Shown: in pieces, positions 17,179 through 24,779 of the stretch
Position numbering within the stretch: the first letter of the stretch is position 1
Layout: every line of letters begins with the position of its first letter
NCBI GenBank assembly: GCA_035513215.1
Contig: DATKCK010000015.1
Location: forward strand, 38,043-102,042
Length of the DNA: 64,000 bases
Origin: DATCZB01 sp035513215
GTDB lineage: Bacteria; Pseudomonadota; Gammaproteobacteria; Steroidobacterales; Rariloculaceae
Direction: 5' to 3'
Notes under the pieces: generated by a model
What the model saw: the letters and a program-made list of their open reading frames with translations, nothing else
What the model was told of the DNA's origin: nothing
Databases searched by the model: none
Made by a program: the position numbers and the translations under genes

Positions 17179-18674
17179 TCGATCCAACCTCGCGACTTGT
17201 CTACTGCGCGCCGCCAGCTCGCAAGGAGCCGGGCGCGCCGATCGGAATTCATGCCGGGCTCGATGCGCCGATCCATGGCCCAGTGCTCGCGCAAGGCGTC
17301 GGTATCGCGCCAGTAGCCGACCTCGAGACCCGCGGCATAGGCGGCCCCGAGCGCCGTCGTCTCGGCCACCTTCGGGATCACGACGGGCACGCCGAGCACA
17401 TCGGCCTGAAACTGCATCAGGAGATCGTTCGCGACCATGCCGCCATCGACGCGAAGCTCGGTCAGCGCAATCCCGGAGTCCTCGGCCATGGCGGCGGCGA
17501 CCTCCTGAGTCTGAAACGCCGTCGCCTCGAGGGCCGCACGCGCGATGTGGCCCTTGTTCGCGTATCGGGTCAGGCCCGCGATGATGCCGCGCGCGCTCGA
17601 ATCCCAGTGCGGCGCATAGAGCCCGGAGAACGCGGGCACGAAATAGACGTCGCCGTTGTCGTCGACCTGACGCGCAAGCGTCTCGATATCGCGGCTCTTC
17701 TCGATGAGGCCGAGATTGTCCCTGAGCCATTGCACGAGCGCGCCCGTGATCGCGACCGACCCCTCGAGCGCGTAATGCGCGGGGGCCTCGCCGAAGCGGT
17801 AGGCGACGGTCGTCAGGAGGCCGGCGCTCGATTGCACGGCGTCCCGGCCCGTGTTGAGCAGCAGGAAGCAGCCCGTGCCATAGGTGTTTTTCGCCTCGCC
17901 GGGCTCGAAGCAGGTCTGGCCGACGAGCGCGGCCTGCTGGTCGCCGAGAACGCCCGCGATCGGGATGCCGGCGAGCGGCTCGACCGACGCTTCACCATAG
18001 CTCGCGCTCGACGGCAGGATCTCGGGCAGCACGGATGCCGGAATGCCGATCGCATCGAGCAGGTCCGGATCGAAGGCGAGCGTTTCGAGATCCATCAGTT
18101 GCGTCCGGCTCGCATTGGTGACGTCCGTGGCGTGCCGGCCGCCGTCGGGCCCGCCGGTCAGATTAAAGATGAGCCAGCTGTCGATCGTGCCGAAGGCGAG
18201 CTCGCCGGCTTCGGCCCTGGCTCTTGCGCCCGGCACGTTGTCGAGCAGCCACCGGAGCTTGAGCCCGCTGAAGTAGCTCGCGAGCGGCAGTCCCGTCTTC
18301 GCTCGAAACCGGTCCTGGCCGCCGGCGGCGGCAAACTCCCTGACGAGAGGCTCGACTCGCGTGTCCTGCCAGACCAGCGCGTTGTGGAGCGGCTCGCCGG
18401 TCCTGCGGTCCCAGAGCACCGTCGTCTCGCGCTGATTCGTGATGCCGATCGCGGCGATGTCCTTCGACGTGACCCCGGCCTGATCGAACGCGTGGCCTGC
18501 GACCTCGAGCGTGTTGCGCCAGATTTCGTTGGCGTCGTGCTCGACCCAGCCCGGTTTCGGGAAGATCTGCTCGTGCTCTTTCTGGCCGACGGCGACGCTC
18601 GTGCCATCGGCATCGAAAAGAATGAGCCGGGTGCTCGTCGTGCCCTGGTCGATCGCGGCGATGTATCGCGTCAT
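17175..18674 (-). CDS. glpK: glycerol kinase
   Basis: 499 residues from MTRYIAAIDQGTTSTRLILF, the normal length of GlpK. Motifs include QKEHEQIFPKPGWVEHDANEIW, ITNQRETTVLWDRRTGEPLHNALVWQDTR and GDQQAALVGQTCFEPGEAKNTYGTG. It phosphorylates glycerol to sn-glycerol 3-phosphate in the cytoplasm. No glycerol-3-phosphate dehydrogenase is in the window. It is divergent from the HAD phosphatase gene with 52 bases between them. Confidence 0.96.
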   Translation of the reverse strand: MTRYIAAIDQGTTSTRLILFDADGTSVAVGQKEHEQIFPKPGWVEHDANEIWRNTLEVAGHAFDQAGVTSKDIAAIGITNQRETTVLWDRRTGEPLHNALVWQDTRVEPLVREFAAAGGQDRFRAKTGLPLASYFSGLKLRWLLDNVPGARARAEAGELAFGTIDSWLIFNLTGGPDGGRHATDVTNASRTQLMDLETLAFDPDLLDAIGIPASVLPEILPSSASYGEASVEPLAGIPIAGVLGDQQAALVGQTCFEPGEAKNTYGTGCFLLLNTGRDAVQSSAGLLTTVAYRFGEAPAHYALEGSVAITGALVQWLRDNLGLIEKSRDIETLARQVDDNGDVYFVPAFSGLYAPHWDSSARGIIAGLTRYANKGHIARAALEATAFQTQEVAAAMAEDSGIALTELRVDGGMVANDLLMQFQADVLGVPVVIPKVAETTALGAAYAAGLEVGYWRDTDALREHWAMDRRIEPGMNSDRRARLLASWRRAVDKSRGWIE

Positions 18675-18726
18675 GTCGGTTCTTTTTCTTTCCGATTCTA
18701 GCAACAGAAGGCGAGAATACGCACCC

Positions 18727-19440
18727 ATGAACGATAATGAATGGACGACCGGCGCTGGACCCGGTACAAACTGGGAGCTCGCGATATTTGACTGCGACGG
18801 CGTGCTCGTCGACACCGAGGCGCTGACGCATCGCGTGCTGATCGACGCGCTGGCCGGGCTCGGCATCGATCTCGACCTCGAACGCGCGTTCGGCCTGTTC
18901 ATGGGCAATACACCGCGGCAGAACATCGACGTCATCGAGGGGCTTCTCGGCGGTCCCCTGCCGGAAGGCTTCTTCGAGCAATGGCGCGAGCAGCTCTACG
19001 GGCGCTTTCGCTCGGAGCCCGTTCGCCCGGTTGCCGGCGTGGAGGCCGTGCTCGATCGTCTAACGATGCCGGTTTGCGTCGTCTCGAACGGGCCGTTTCG
19101 CAAGATGCAGACCTCGCTCGGCGTAAGCGGCCTGCTCGATCGGTTTCGGGAGCGGCTCTATTCGTCCGAGTCGGGCCTGCCCGGCAAGCCGGCGCCGGAC
19201 CTGTTCCTGGCCGCGGCGCATGACTTCGGCGCCGCGCCCGCACGAACCTTCGTCGTTGAGGACTCGCCGCAAGGCGTCGCCGGGGCCGTCGCCGCCGGCA
19301 TGACGGTGTTCGGCTACGCCGGTGCTGACCACGTCGAAGCGGCCGAGCTCGAGGCGGCCGGCGCGATCGTGTTTTCCGACATGAGTGAGCTGCCGGGCCT
19401 GATCGAACGAGGCGTTTCGACCGTCGCGATCAGCCGGTAA
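18727..19440 (+). CDS. HAD-superfamily sugar-phosphate-type phosphatase
   Basis: 237 residues. HAD motif I is FDCDGVLVDTE (nucleophile Asp22 and acid Asp24), motif II VVSNGPF, motif III GKPAPD and motif IV VVEDSPQGV; the helical cap lies between motifs I and II, as in subfamily IA enzymes such as YieH, YfbT or Gph. It would remove phosphate from a small sugar phosphate. Its position, divergent from glycerol kinase, hints at glycerol 3-phosphate or a side product, but this is inference. Confidence 0.85.
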   Translation: MNDNEWTTGAGPGTNWELAIFDCDGVLVDTEALTHRVLIDALAGLGIDLDLERAFGLFMGNTPRQNIDVIEGLLGGPLPEGFFEQWREQLYGRFRSEPVRPVAGVEAVLDRLTMPVCVVSNGPFRKMQTSLGVSGLLDRFRERLYSSESGLPGKPAPDLFLAAAHDFGAAPARTFVVEDSPQGVAGAVAAGMTVFGYAGADHVEAAELEAAGAIVFSDMSELPGLIERGVSTVAISR

Positions 19441-19530
19441 TCGGAACTTTCCGGCCGATTTCAAGCGACCTCTGAAAAGCGTATAGTCGGGACAGTCGGG
19501 TTTCAGACCCGCGCGGGAGGAACGGTTCTC

Positions 19531-20898
19531 ATGAAGCGCATCGCGCACCTGGTAGCAGTGGTTATCGCTGTCGTGCCGGGCGCGGCGGGCGCCCAGAGCT
19601 GGTCCGAGCTCCACACGCTGACGTTCATTCCGGCCGGTCTTGCGCGTTCGACCGCAGCTGAGCCCGTGGGCAGCGCTGGGGGCGTGTCGGGCGAGCCGTC
19701 CGATGAATCGCCGGACCCGTCGCCCGAGCGCGTCATTGCGAGGATTCAGGCGGCAGGCGCCGCCATCGAAGCGGAACGCGCGGCCAATGGCGAGAATTCC
19801 ATCGAGCTGGTCCCGCTGTTCGAATCTCTTGCTGACATTTACCTCGAAGTCAGCGGCTACGGTGACGCGATCGCGGCCCTCGAGCAGGCGCAGCAGGTCA
19901 TCCGCCGCCATCACGGGCTGTATTCGCTCGATCAGGCGAGGCCGATCGAGCGGATCATCGAGATCGAGATGAGCCTCAGGCCGAGCGAGGAGTCGATCGA
20001 GCTCGAGTCCTATCTGCGCGAGCTGGTCCAGCGCAATCCGGGCGATCCGCGCAACCCCGAGATTCTGACGAAAATGGCGGGGCGGCAAATGGAAGTCGCC
20101 CGCCACGTGCTGATCCACGGTGTGCCGCCCCAGTTCAGCCTCAACGTCAACGTGGGGGTCGGGCCGAGCTTGCCTGGTGTCTCCTCGCGCCGGACGACGC
20201 GCTCGGTGGCAGCCTCGATGCTGCGGCAGGCGCGCTTCAACTACGGCTCGGCGATACTAACGGCAATGTTCGACGATCAGGCCAGCCTGTCGCAGCTATT
20301 CGAGCTCGAAGACAGCATCATAGACAGCTATTACTTCGAACTGATGAACCCCGGCTTGAACGACGGCGGCTCCTCGTATTGGGGGAATGCCGGACGCCTG
20401 TACTCGGGGGCGATCAGAGCGCTCGGGGCGAGGCTCAGGAACATCAGGAACTATTCCGGCGCGCCGGAGGCCGTAGCCGCGGCGCTGATCGAGACGGCCG
20501 ACTGGCATCTGATGTTCGGGTCTTTCGGGCGTGCCATGGGTATCTACGAGCAAGCGCTCGCTGATATTCGGGCCGAGGGCGCCGGCGAAGAACGGATTAC
20601 CGCCATGTTCTCGCCCGAGCAGCCCGTGCCCTTGCCCGCAGTCGCATCGAACGCCAACGTTTTCCATGCGCTCCGCGACGTGCAGGGTTACTTCGATGTC
20701 GAGATCGAGATCAATCGCTTCGGCGGCGTCCGCGATGTGACGATCACCGGACGGTCGCCGAATGCCTCCGATTCCATCGAGCGGCGCCTGAGGAAGTTCG
20801 TCTACCAGAGCCGTTTCAGACCGCGTTACGTCGACGGCGAATGGCTGACGACAGATCGCTTCGCGATGCGTTACGAGTTCGGTTATTCGAGCTCCTAG
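19531..20898 (+). CDS. exported protein with helical repeats and a TonB-C-like domain
   Basis: 455 residues. A signal peptide (MKRIAHLVAVVIAVVPGAAG then AQ) is preceded by GGGAGGA. Residues about 85-150 look like TPR helices (SIELVPLFESLADIYLEVSGYGDAIAALEQAQ). The last about 85 residues (VQGYFDVEIEINRFGGVRDVTITG...RRLRKFVYQSRFRPRYVDG) match the pattern of the TonB C-terminal domain found in soluble energy-transducer-like proteins. There is no membrane anchor or Pro-rich linker, so it is not a classical TonB. The function is unknown. Confidence 0.75.
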   Translation: MKRIAHLVAVVIAVVPGAAGAQSWSELHTLTFIPAGLARSTAAEPVGSAGGVSGEPSDESPDPSPERVIARIQAAGAAIEAERAANGENSIELVPLFESLADIYLEVSGYGDAIAALEQAQQVIRRHHGLYSLDQARPIERIIEIEMSLRPSEESIELESYLRELVQRNPGDPRNPEILTKMAGRQMEVARHVLIHGVPPQFSLNVNVGVGPSLPGVSSRRTTRSVAASMLRQARFNYGSAILTAMFDDQASLSQLFELEDSIIDSYYFELMNPGLNDGGSSYWGNAGRLYSGAIRALGARLRNIRNYSGAPEAVAAALIETADWHLMFGSFGRAMGIYEQALADIRAEGAGEERITAMFSPEQPVPLPAVASNANVFHALRDVQGYFDVEIEINRFGGVRDVTITGRSPNASDSIERRLRKFVYQSRFRPRYVDGEWLTTDRFAMRYEFGYSSS

Positions 20899-20983
20899 GC
20901 GCGCCCGCAGCACAGGCGGGGCGACCGAGGCGGCACCTGACCGGGCCGGCCCCGAGGCCACGCCACCGCACCGGACCCATGCA

Positions 20984-21012
20984 ATTGACAATCAATCTCA
21001 TTCGTATATGCT
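20984..21012 (+). promoter_or_regulatory. promoter with Fur-box-like sequence upstream of bfd
   Basis: TTGACA (20985-20990), 16 bases, then TATGCT (21007-21012). The stretch TTGACAATCAATCTCATTCG overlaps both elements and resembles a Fur box (consensus GATAATGATAATCATTATC). The expected start of transcription is at or within a base or two of the bfd ATG at 21019, so the message may be leaderless. Read by eye. Confidence 0.55.
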
Positions 21013-21018
21013 GGGCCC

Positions 21019-21225
21019 ATGTACATTTGCATCTGCAACGGTCACCGGGACAGCGACATCCGCGCCAAGGCAGCCGAGGGCTTGCGCTGTGCGCGGGAGA
21101 TCTACCGCCATCTCGGGAAACCGGCCCGCTGTGGCCGTTGCCTGGATCTCGCCGCCCGGGTCGTCGACGAGGTCCACGAGTCGCTGGCAGGCGCTCAGTC
21201 GCCGGCAGGCGAGCTTTGTAGCTGA
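21019..21225 (+). CDS. bfd: bacterioferritin-associated ferredoxin
   Basis: 68 residues. Cys4, Cys6, Cys38 and Cys41 reproduce the Bfd [2Fe-2S] ligand spacing (CxC...CxxC). The protein reduces the heme of bacterioferritin so that stored iron can be released, and it is typically made under iron starvation, in keeping with the Fur-like site upstream. The 3' end overlaps the 3' end of the convergent bfr gene by 31 bases. Confidence 0.93.
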   Translation: MYICICNGHRDSDIRAKAAEGLRCAREIYRHLGKPARCGRCLDLAARVVDEVHESLAGAQSPAGELCS

Positions 21226-21674
21226 ACGTAGTTCTCGATCCCCATCCGCTCGATCAGATCGAACTGAGCTTCGAGGAAGTCGATGTGCTCCTCCTCGCTG
21301 TCGAGTATCGACCGGAGCAGCTCGCGCGACACGTAGTCGGCTTCCCGCTCGCAAATCGCAATGCCTTCCCTGAGCGCTGGCAGGGCCTCCTGCTCGAGCT
21401 TCAGGTCGCATTCGAGGATCTCGCGCACGTCCTCGCCGATCAGAAGCTTGCCGAGATCCTGTAGATTCGGCAGCCCGTCGAGGAACAGAATGCGCTCGAC
21501 GAGCTCGTCGGCGTGCTTCATCTCGTCGATCGATTCCTTGTACTCGAACTCGCCGAGCCGGTCGATGCCCCAGTGCCTGAGCATGCGCGAATGGAGCAGA
21601 TACTGATTGATCGCAATCAGCTCGTTGTAGAGGGCGCGATTGAGCGTCTCGATGACGGCCGGACTGCCTTTCAT
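21195..21674 (-). CDS. bfr: bacterioferritin
   Basis: 159 residues. The ferroxidase ligands Glu18, Glu51, His54, Glu94, Glu127 and His130 and the heme ligand Met52 are all in place at the E. coli numbering. It forms a 24-mer heme-containing iron store. The start codon overlaps the stop of the ankyrin-repeat gene by four bases, so it can be co-transcribed with that gene and the DUF1552 gene. Its tail overlaps bfd, which would let antisense transcripts tie storage and release together. Confidence 0.96.
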   Translation of the reverse strand: MKGSPAVIETLNRALYNELIAINQYLLHSRMLRHWGIDRLGEFEYKESIDEMKHADELVERILFLDGLPNLQDLGKLLIGEDVREILECDLKLEQEALPALREGIAICEREADYVSRELLRSILDSEEEHIDFLEAQFDLIERMGIENYVQLQSSPAGD

Positions 21675-23173
21675 TGGGAATCCTCGAGCAGTTGTTCGAT
21701 CAGGGCGACGGTGCTTTCGTGAACGCGTCCCTCGCCCCCCGTGAAGCCGAAGCCGCCGGCCAGGCCGCGCGCCGTGTCGAGCGGCGTGAAACCGTCTGCG
21801 TCGGCCAACGTCGGATCCGCGCCGCGCTCGACGAGTGCCGCGACGACCATGTCGTAGCCCTGGAGGGCCGCGCCGTGCAGCGCCGTCCGTCCGCCGCGGT
21901 CGGTGGCGTTGATGTCCAGACCCTGCGCAAGCATGATGTCGATCGTCTCGATGATGTCGTCCTCGCTTTTGAAGCGGCCGGTCGTGTCCTGTTCCGCATT
22001 GCCGACGCCCGCCGCGACCATCAACGCGTCGACGTCGTTGCGCGTCGTCAGGCTGGCGTCGGCGCCATGCTCGAGCAGCAATTCGATTGCCGCAACGTCG
22101 GCGGATTTCGCGGCCCGAATCAACGCCGTCGTCCCGGCCGTCAGCACAGTGTCGTTGCCGCGATCGAGCTTGGCGCGATAGGGTGCTTGGCGCGTTAGCT
22201 GCGCGTTCGGGTCGGCTCCGTTCTCGAGCGCGAGCCGCATCACGTCGAGCGCCGAATGCTCGTTTGGCAACACGTCCGGCGCCGGGCGGTTCGACATCGG
22301 CATCGTGTTGAAGTCGGCCGCCGCGTACAGTGCGCCGCGGCCGGTGTAATCGTAGAGATTGGGGTCGGTGCCGGCTTCGAGCACGGCGATGGCGGTGTCG
22401 TAATAGCCGTTGATCAGGGCCAGGACGACGGCGCTGATCGCTTCGGCCGTCGTCTGGTTCACGTTGGCGCCGGCTTCCGCGAGAGCGGTCACGCAGGCCG
22501 TGCAGCCCTCCCGCGCCGCGTAGAGCAGTGCCGAAAATCCGCCGGGAGGCAGCCACTTGTCGCGCGGCTCGTCCGATCGCTGCCGCTCCCATTCCTTGAG
22601 GTCCGAGATCGCGTTGACGTCGGCGCCTGCCGCGATGAGCCGCTCGACCATGGCGGCATGGCCTTCGGCGGCAGCCCACATCAGGGCAGTCTGTCCGTGC
22701 CAGTCCTCGCGCGCATTGACGTCGGCGCCGTGTGCGAGCAACACGTCGGCCGCGGCGACGACGCCGGTCTGCGCGATGGTCATCAGCACGGTCTCGCCTT
22801 CGCGGCCGACCACGTTCGCATCGGCGCCGGCATCGAGCAGGCGCTCGATCATGCCGGCGCTGCCGTTCAGGGCCGCGAGGTAGAGCGGCGTCACGCCGTA
22901 GCGGTTCGCGGCCGTGGCATCGGCACCGGCCTCGAGCAGGCGCTCGGCGAGCTCGATGTCGTCGAAGCGCACGGCCCAGTGCAGCGCCGTCGTGCCGTCG
23001 GCTTCGGTTGCCGTGACGTCGGCCTCGTCGGCAATCAGGCCAAGGGCCTGGGCGCGGTCACCGTCCTTCGCGGCCGCGATCAGCGGAGCGATGTCGGCGG
23101 CCGAGGCGAGGCCGCAGGAAAGAAGGAGCAGGACTGCGCCGGCGCCGAGCCGTCCCGTCAGCGAGAAGCCCAT
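21671..23173 (-). CDS. exported ankyrin-repeat protein
   Basis: 500 residues: signal peptide (about 1-25, ending LASAADIA) then about eleven ankyrin repeats with the usual TALHWAVRFDDIELAERLLEAGADA pattern through most of the chain, ending LIEQLLEDSQ. The repeats are regular except for a longer insert around 190-215 (WERQRSDEPRDKWLPPGG). It is a periplasmic scaffold or binding protein. It sits between DUF1552 and bfr in an apparent operon; in related bacteria ankyrin proteins often accompany DUF1552/DUF1592 pairs. Confidence 0.9.
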   Translation of the reverse strand: MGFSLTGRLGAGAVLLLLSCGLASAADIAPLIAAAKDGDRAQALGLIADEADVTATEADGTTALHWAVRFDDIELAERLLEAGADATAANRYGVTPLYLAALNGSAGMIERLLDAGADANVVGREGETVLMTIAQTGVVAAADVLLAHGADVNAREDWHGQTALMWAAAEGHAAMVERLIAAGADVNAISDLKEWERQRSDEPRDKWLPPGGFSALLYAAREGCTACVTALAEAGANVNQTTAEAISAVVLALINGYYDTAIAVLEAGTDPNLYDYTGRGALYAAADFNTMPMSNRPAPDVLPNEHSALDVMRLALENGADPNAQLTRQAPYRAKLDRGNDTVLTAGTTALIRAAKSADVAAIELLLEHGADASLTTRNDVDALMVAAGVGNAEQDTTGRFKSEDDIIETIDIMLAQGLDINATDRGGRTALHGAALQGYDMVVAALVERGADPTLADADGFTPLDTARGLAGGFGFTGGEGRVHESTVALIEQLLEDSQ

Positions 23174-23174
23174 A

Positions 23175-24497
23175 TCAGACGCCGGCGATCGTGCCCGTGC
23201 TGTCGCCGAGCGTCTCGATCGGAACGTCGGCCTTGTGCAGCATCGTCAGGATCAGGTTCGTCATCGGCGTGTGATCGACTTCCTTGATATGTTGACCGCC
23301 GGCGTGGCGCCCGCGCGCGCCGCCGACGAGGACGTTCGGCAGCGGAAAGTGATCGTGCGCATTGGAGTTGCTCATGTTGCTGCCGTAGAGCAGCAGGCTC
23401 GAGTCGAGCAGGCTGCCGTCGCCGTCCGGCGTCGAATCGAGCTTCTCGAGGAAGCGCGAGAACAGGCTCACGTGATAGCCTTGAACGCGCGCATTCCAGT
23501 CGAGCTTCTCGGGACGATTGGCATGGTGCGAGACGGCGTGATGGCCCTCCGAGACGCCGACCTGCGGGTAGGTCCGGTTGCTGATCTCGCGCGCCATCAT
23601 GAACGTGAAGACACGCGTGATGTCGGCTTCGTAAGCGAGCTTGATCAGGTCGAACATCATGTCGACATGCTCTTCGTAGACGAAGGGTATGCCGGCCGGC
23701 GCTTCGGGGATCGCGAGATCGGGATTGTGCGTGAGCTGGTCTTCCGCGCGCTCGAGCCGGCGCTCGATCTCGCGGACGCTGTCGAGGTAGAGGTCGAGCT
23801 TGGCCTGATCGTGCGCGCCGAGCGTTGCCTTCAGGTCCGTCGCCTGCCCGCCTAGCGTATCGAGAATGCTGCGGTCTTCGTTCTGCCGGCGCATCCTGGC
23901 CTCGACGCTGCCGCCCGCGCCGAACATGCGCTCGAAGACCTTGCGTGGATTGATCTCCATCGGCATCGGCGTCGTCGGTGTGCGCCAGGACAGCGTATTC
24001 ATATATATGCAGCCGAAATCGCGGTCGCAGGCGCCGATCAGGCCCGAATGGTCCTCGGTGGCGAGCTCCATCGACGGCAGGATCGTATCCTGGCCGATGT
24101 ACTGTGCCGCAATCTGGTCGGCCGTCACGCCGGCGTAGGCATCGACGCCCTGCGTCGGTTTCGGCCTGACGCCGCTGAGCCAGGTCGTCGGGCTCAGGCT
24201 GTGAACGGCGGTCGAGTCCGCCGCGCGATGGTGCAGGCCGCTGACGATGCTGAGCCTGTCGCGATAAGGCTCGAGCAGCGCAAGGATATCCTTGAATTCG
24301 AAACCGCGGCCCGTGGTGTCGGGTGTCCAGCGGTTCATGATCGCGCCGTGCGGGAAATAGATGAATCCGAGTCTCGGTCCCGGTGCCTGAACCTGGCCGA
24401 AAGCGGGGACCATCGCATCGAGCAGGGGCAGTGCGAGCGTCGCGCCGGCGCCGCGGAGGAACGTTCGTCGGGGCAGGTGCTTCTTGGCGATGAACAT
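23175..24497 (-). CDS. DUF1552 (HXXSHH-motif) exported protein
   Basis: 440 residues from MFIAKKHLPRRTFLRG, with GGGAGG ten bases before this ATG. The N-terminus is a Tat signal (PRRTFLRGAGATLALPLLDA). The family motif HxxSHH is present as HHAVSHH in EGHHAVSHHANRP. LGFIYFPHGAIMNRWTP and SLLLYGSNMSNSNAHDHFPLPNVL are also characteristic. The family is sulfatase/alkaline-phosphatase-like in fold but has no proven activity. It is usually next to a DUF1592-type multi-domain cytochrome; that partner is absent here. Confidence 0.9.
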   Translation of the reverse strand: MFIAKKHLPRRTFLRGAGATLALPLLDAMVPAFGQVQAPGPRLGFIYFPHGAIMNRWTPDTTGRGFEFKDILALLEPYRDRLSIVSGLHHRAADSTAVHSLSPTTWLSGVRPKPTQGVDAYAGVTADQIAAQYIGQDTILPSMELATEDHSGLIGACDRDFGCIYMNTLSWRTPTTPMPMEINPRKVFERMFGAGGSVEARMRRQNEDRSILDTLGGQATDLKATLGAHDQAKLDLYLDSVREIERRLERAEDQLTHNPDLAIPEAPAGIPFVYEEHVDMMFDLIKLAYEADITRVFTFMMAREISNRTYPQVGVSEGHHAVSHHANRPEKLDWNARVQGYHVSLFSRFLEKLDSTPDGDGSLLDSSLLLYGSNMSNSNAHDHFPLPNVLVGGARGRHAGGQHIKEVDHTPMTNLILTMLHKADVPIETLGDSTGTIAGV

Positions 24498-24779
24498 TGC
24501 GATGAGGCCTCCCGATCGCTTCGACACGGTGCCGTTTGCGCGTCACCGGATCGTGCAAAATGACAGTCGACAATTAAACCAAATCGCCCCTGTATCAGCA
24601 ATGGATTCAGTCTAAAATGCGTACGATTCGCATGCGCATTTGCGCGTGCTCGCCGCGCGGGAACGTCAACTTGCGGCGCGTCAGGGCTTGATCTGACAAT
24701 AACAGGACTGCGAGGGGGGGATACGGGTTGAGACGCGCGATTCGATGCGCGACAGAGCCGATTCGCGATGGGAGATCTC
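24498..24779. other. 282-base divergent intergenic region
   Basis: Separates the DUF1552 operon (leftward) from a quinoprotein-like gene (rightward). The middle part, about 24560-24640, is AT-richer than its surroundings and should carry both promoters. The interrupted inverted pair AATGCG...CGCATT lies near 24617-24641. No ORF or RNA is recognised. Confidence 0.5.

Noticed and set aside
17179..17730. Upstream extension of the glpF frame
   Set aside because: It lies wholly inside glpK in another frame and is Arg-rich; the Met at 17178 begins a perfect GlpF.
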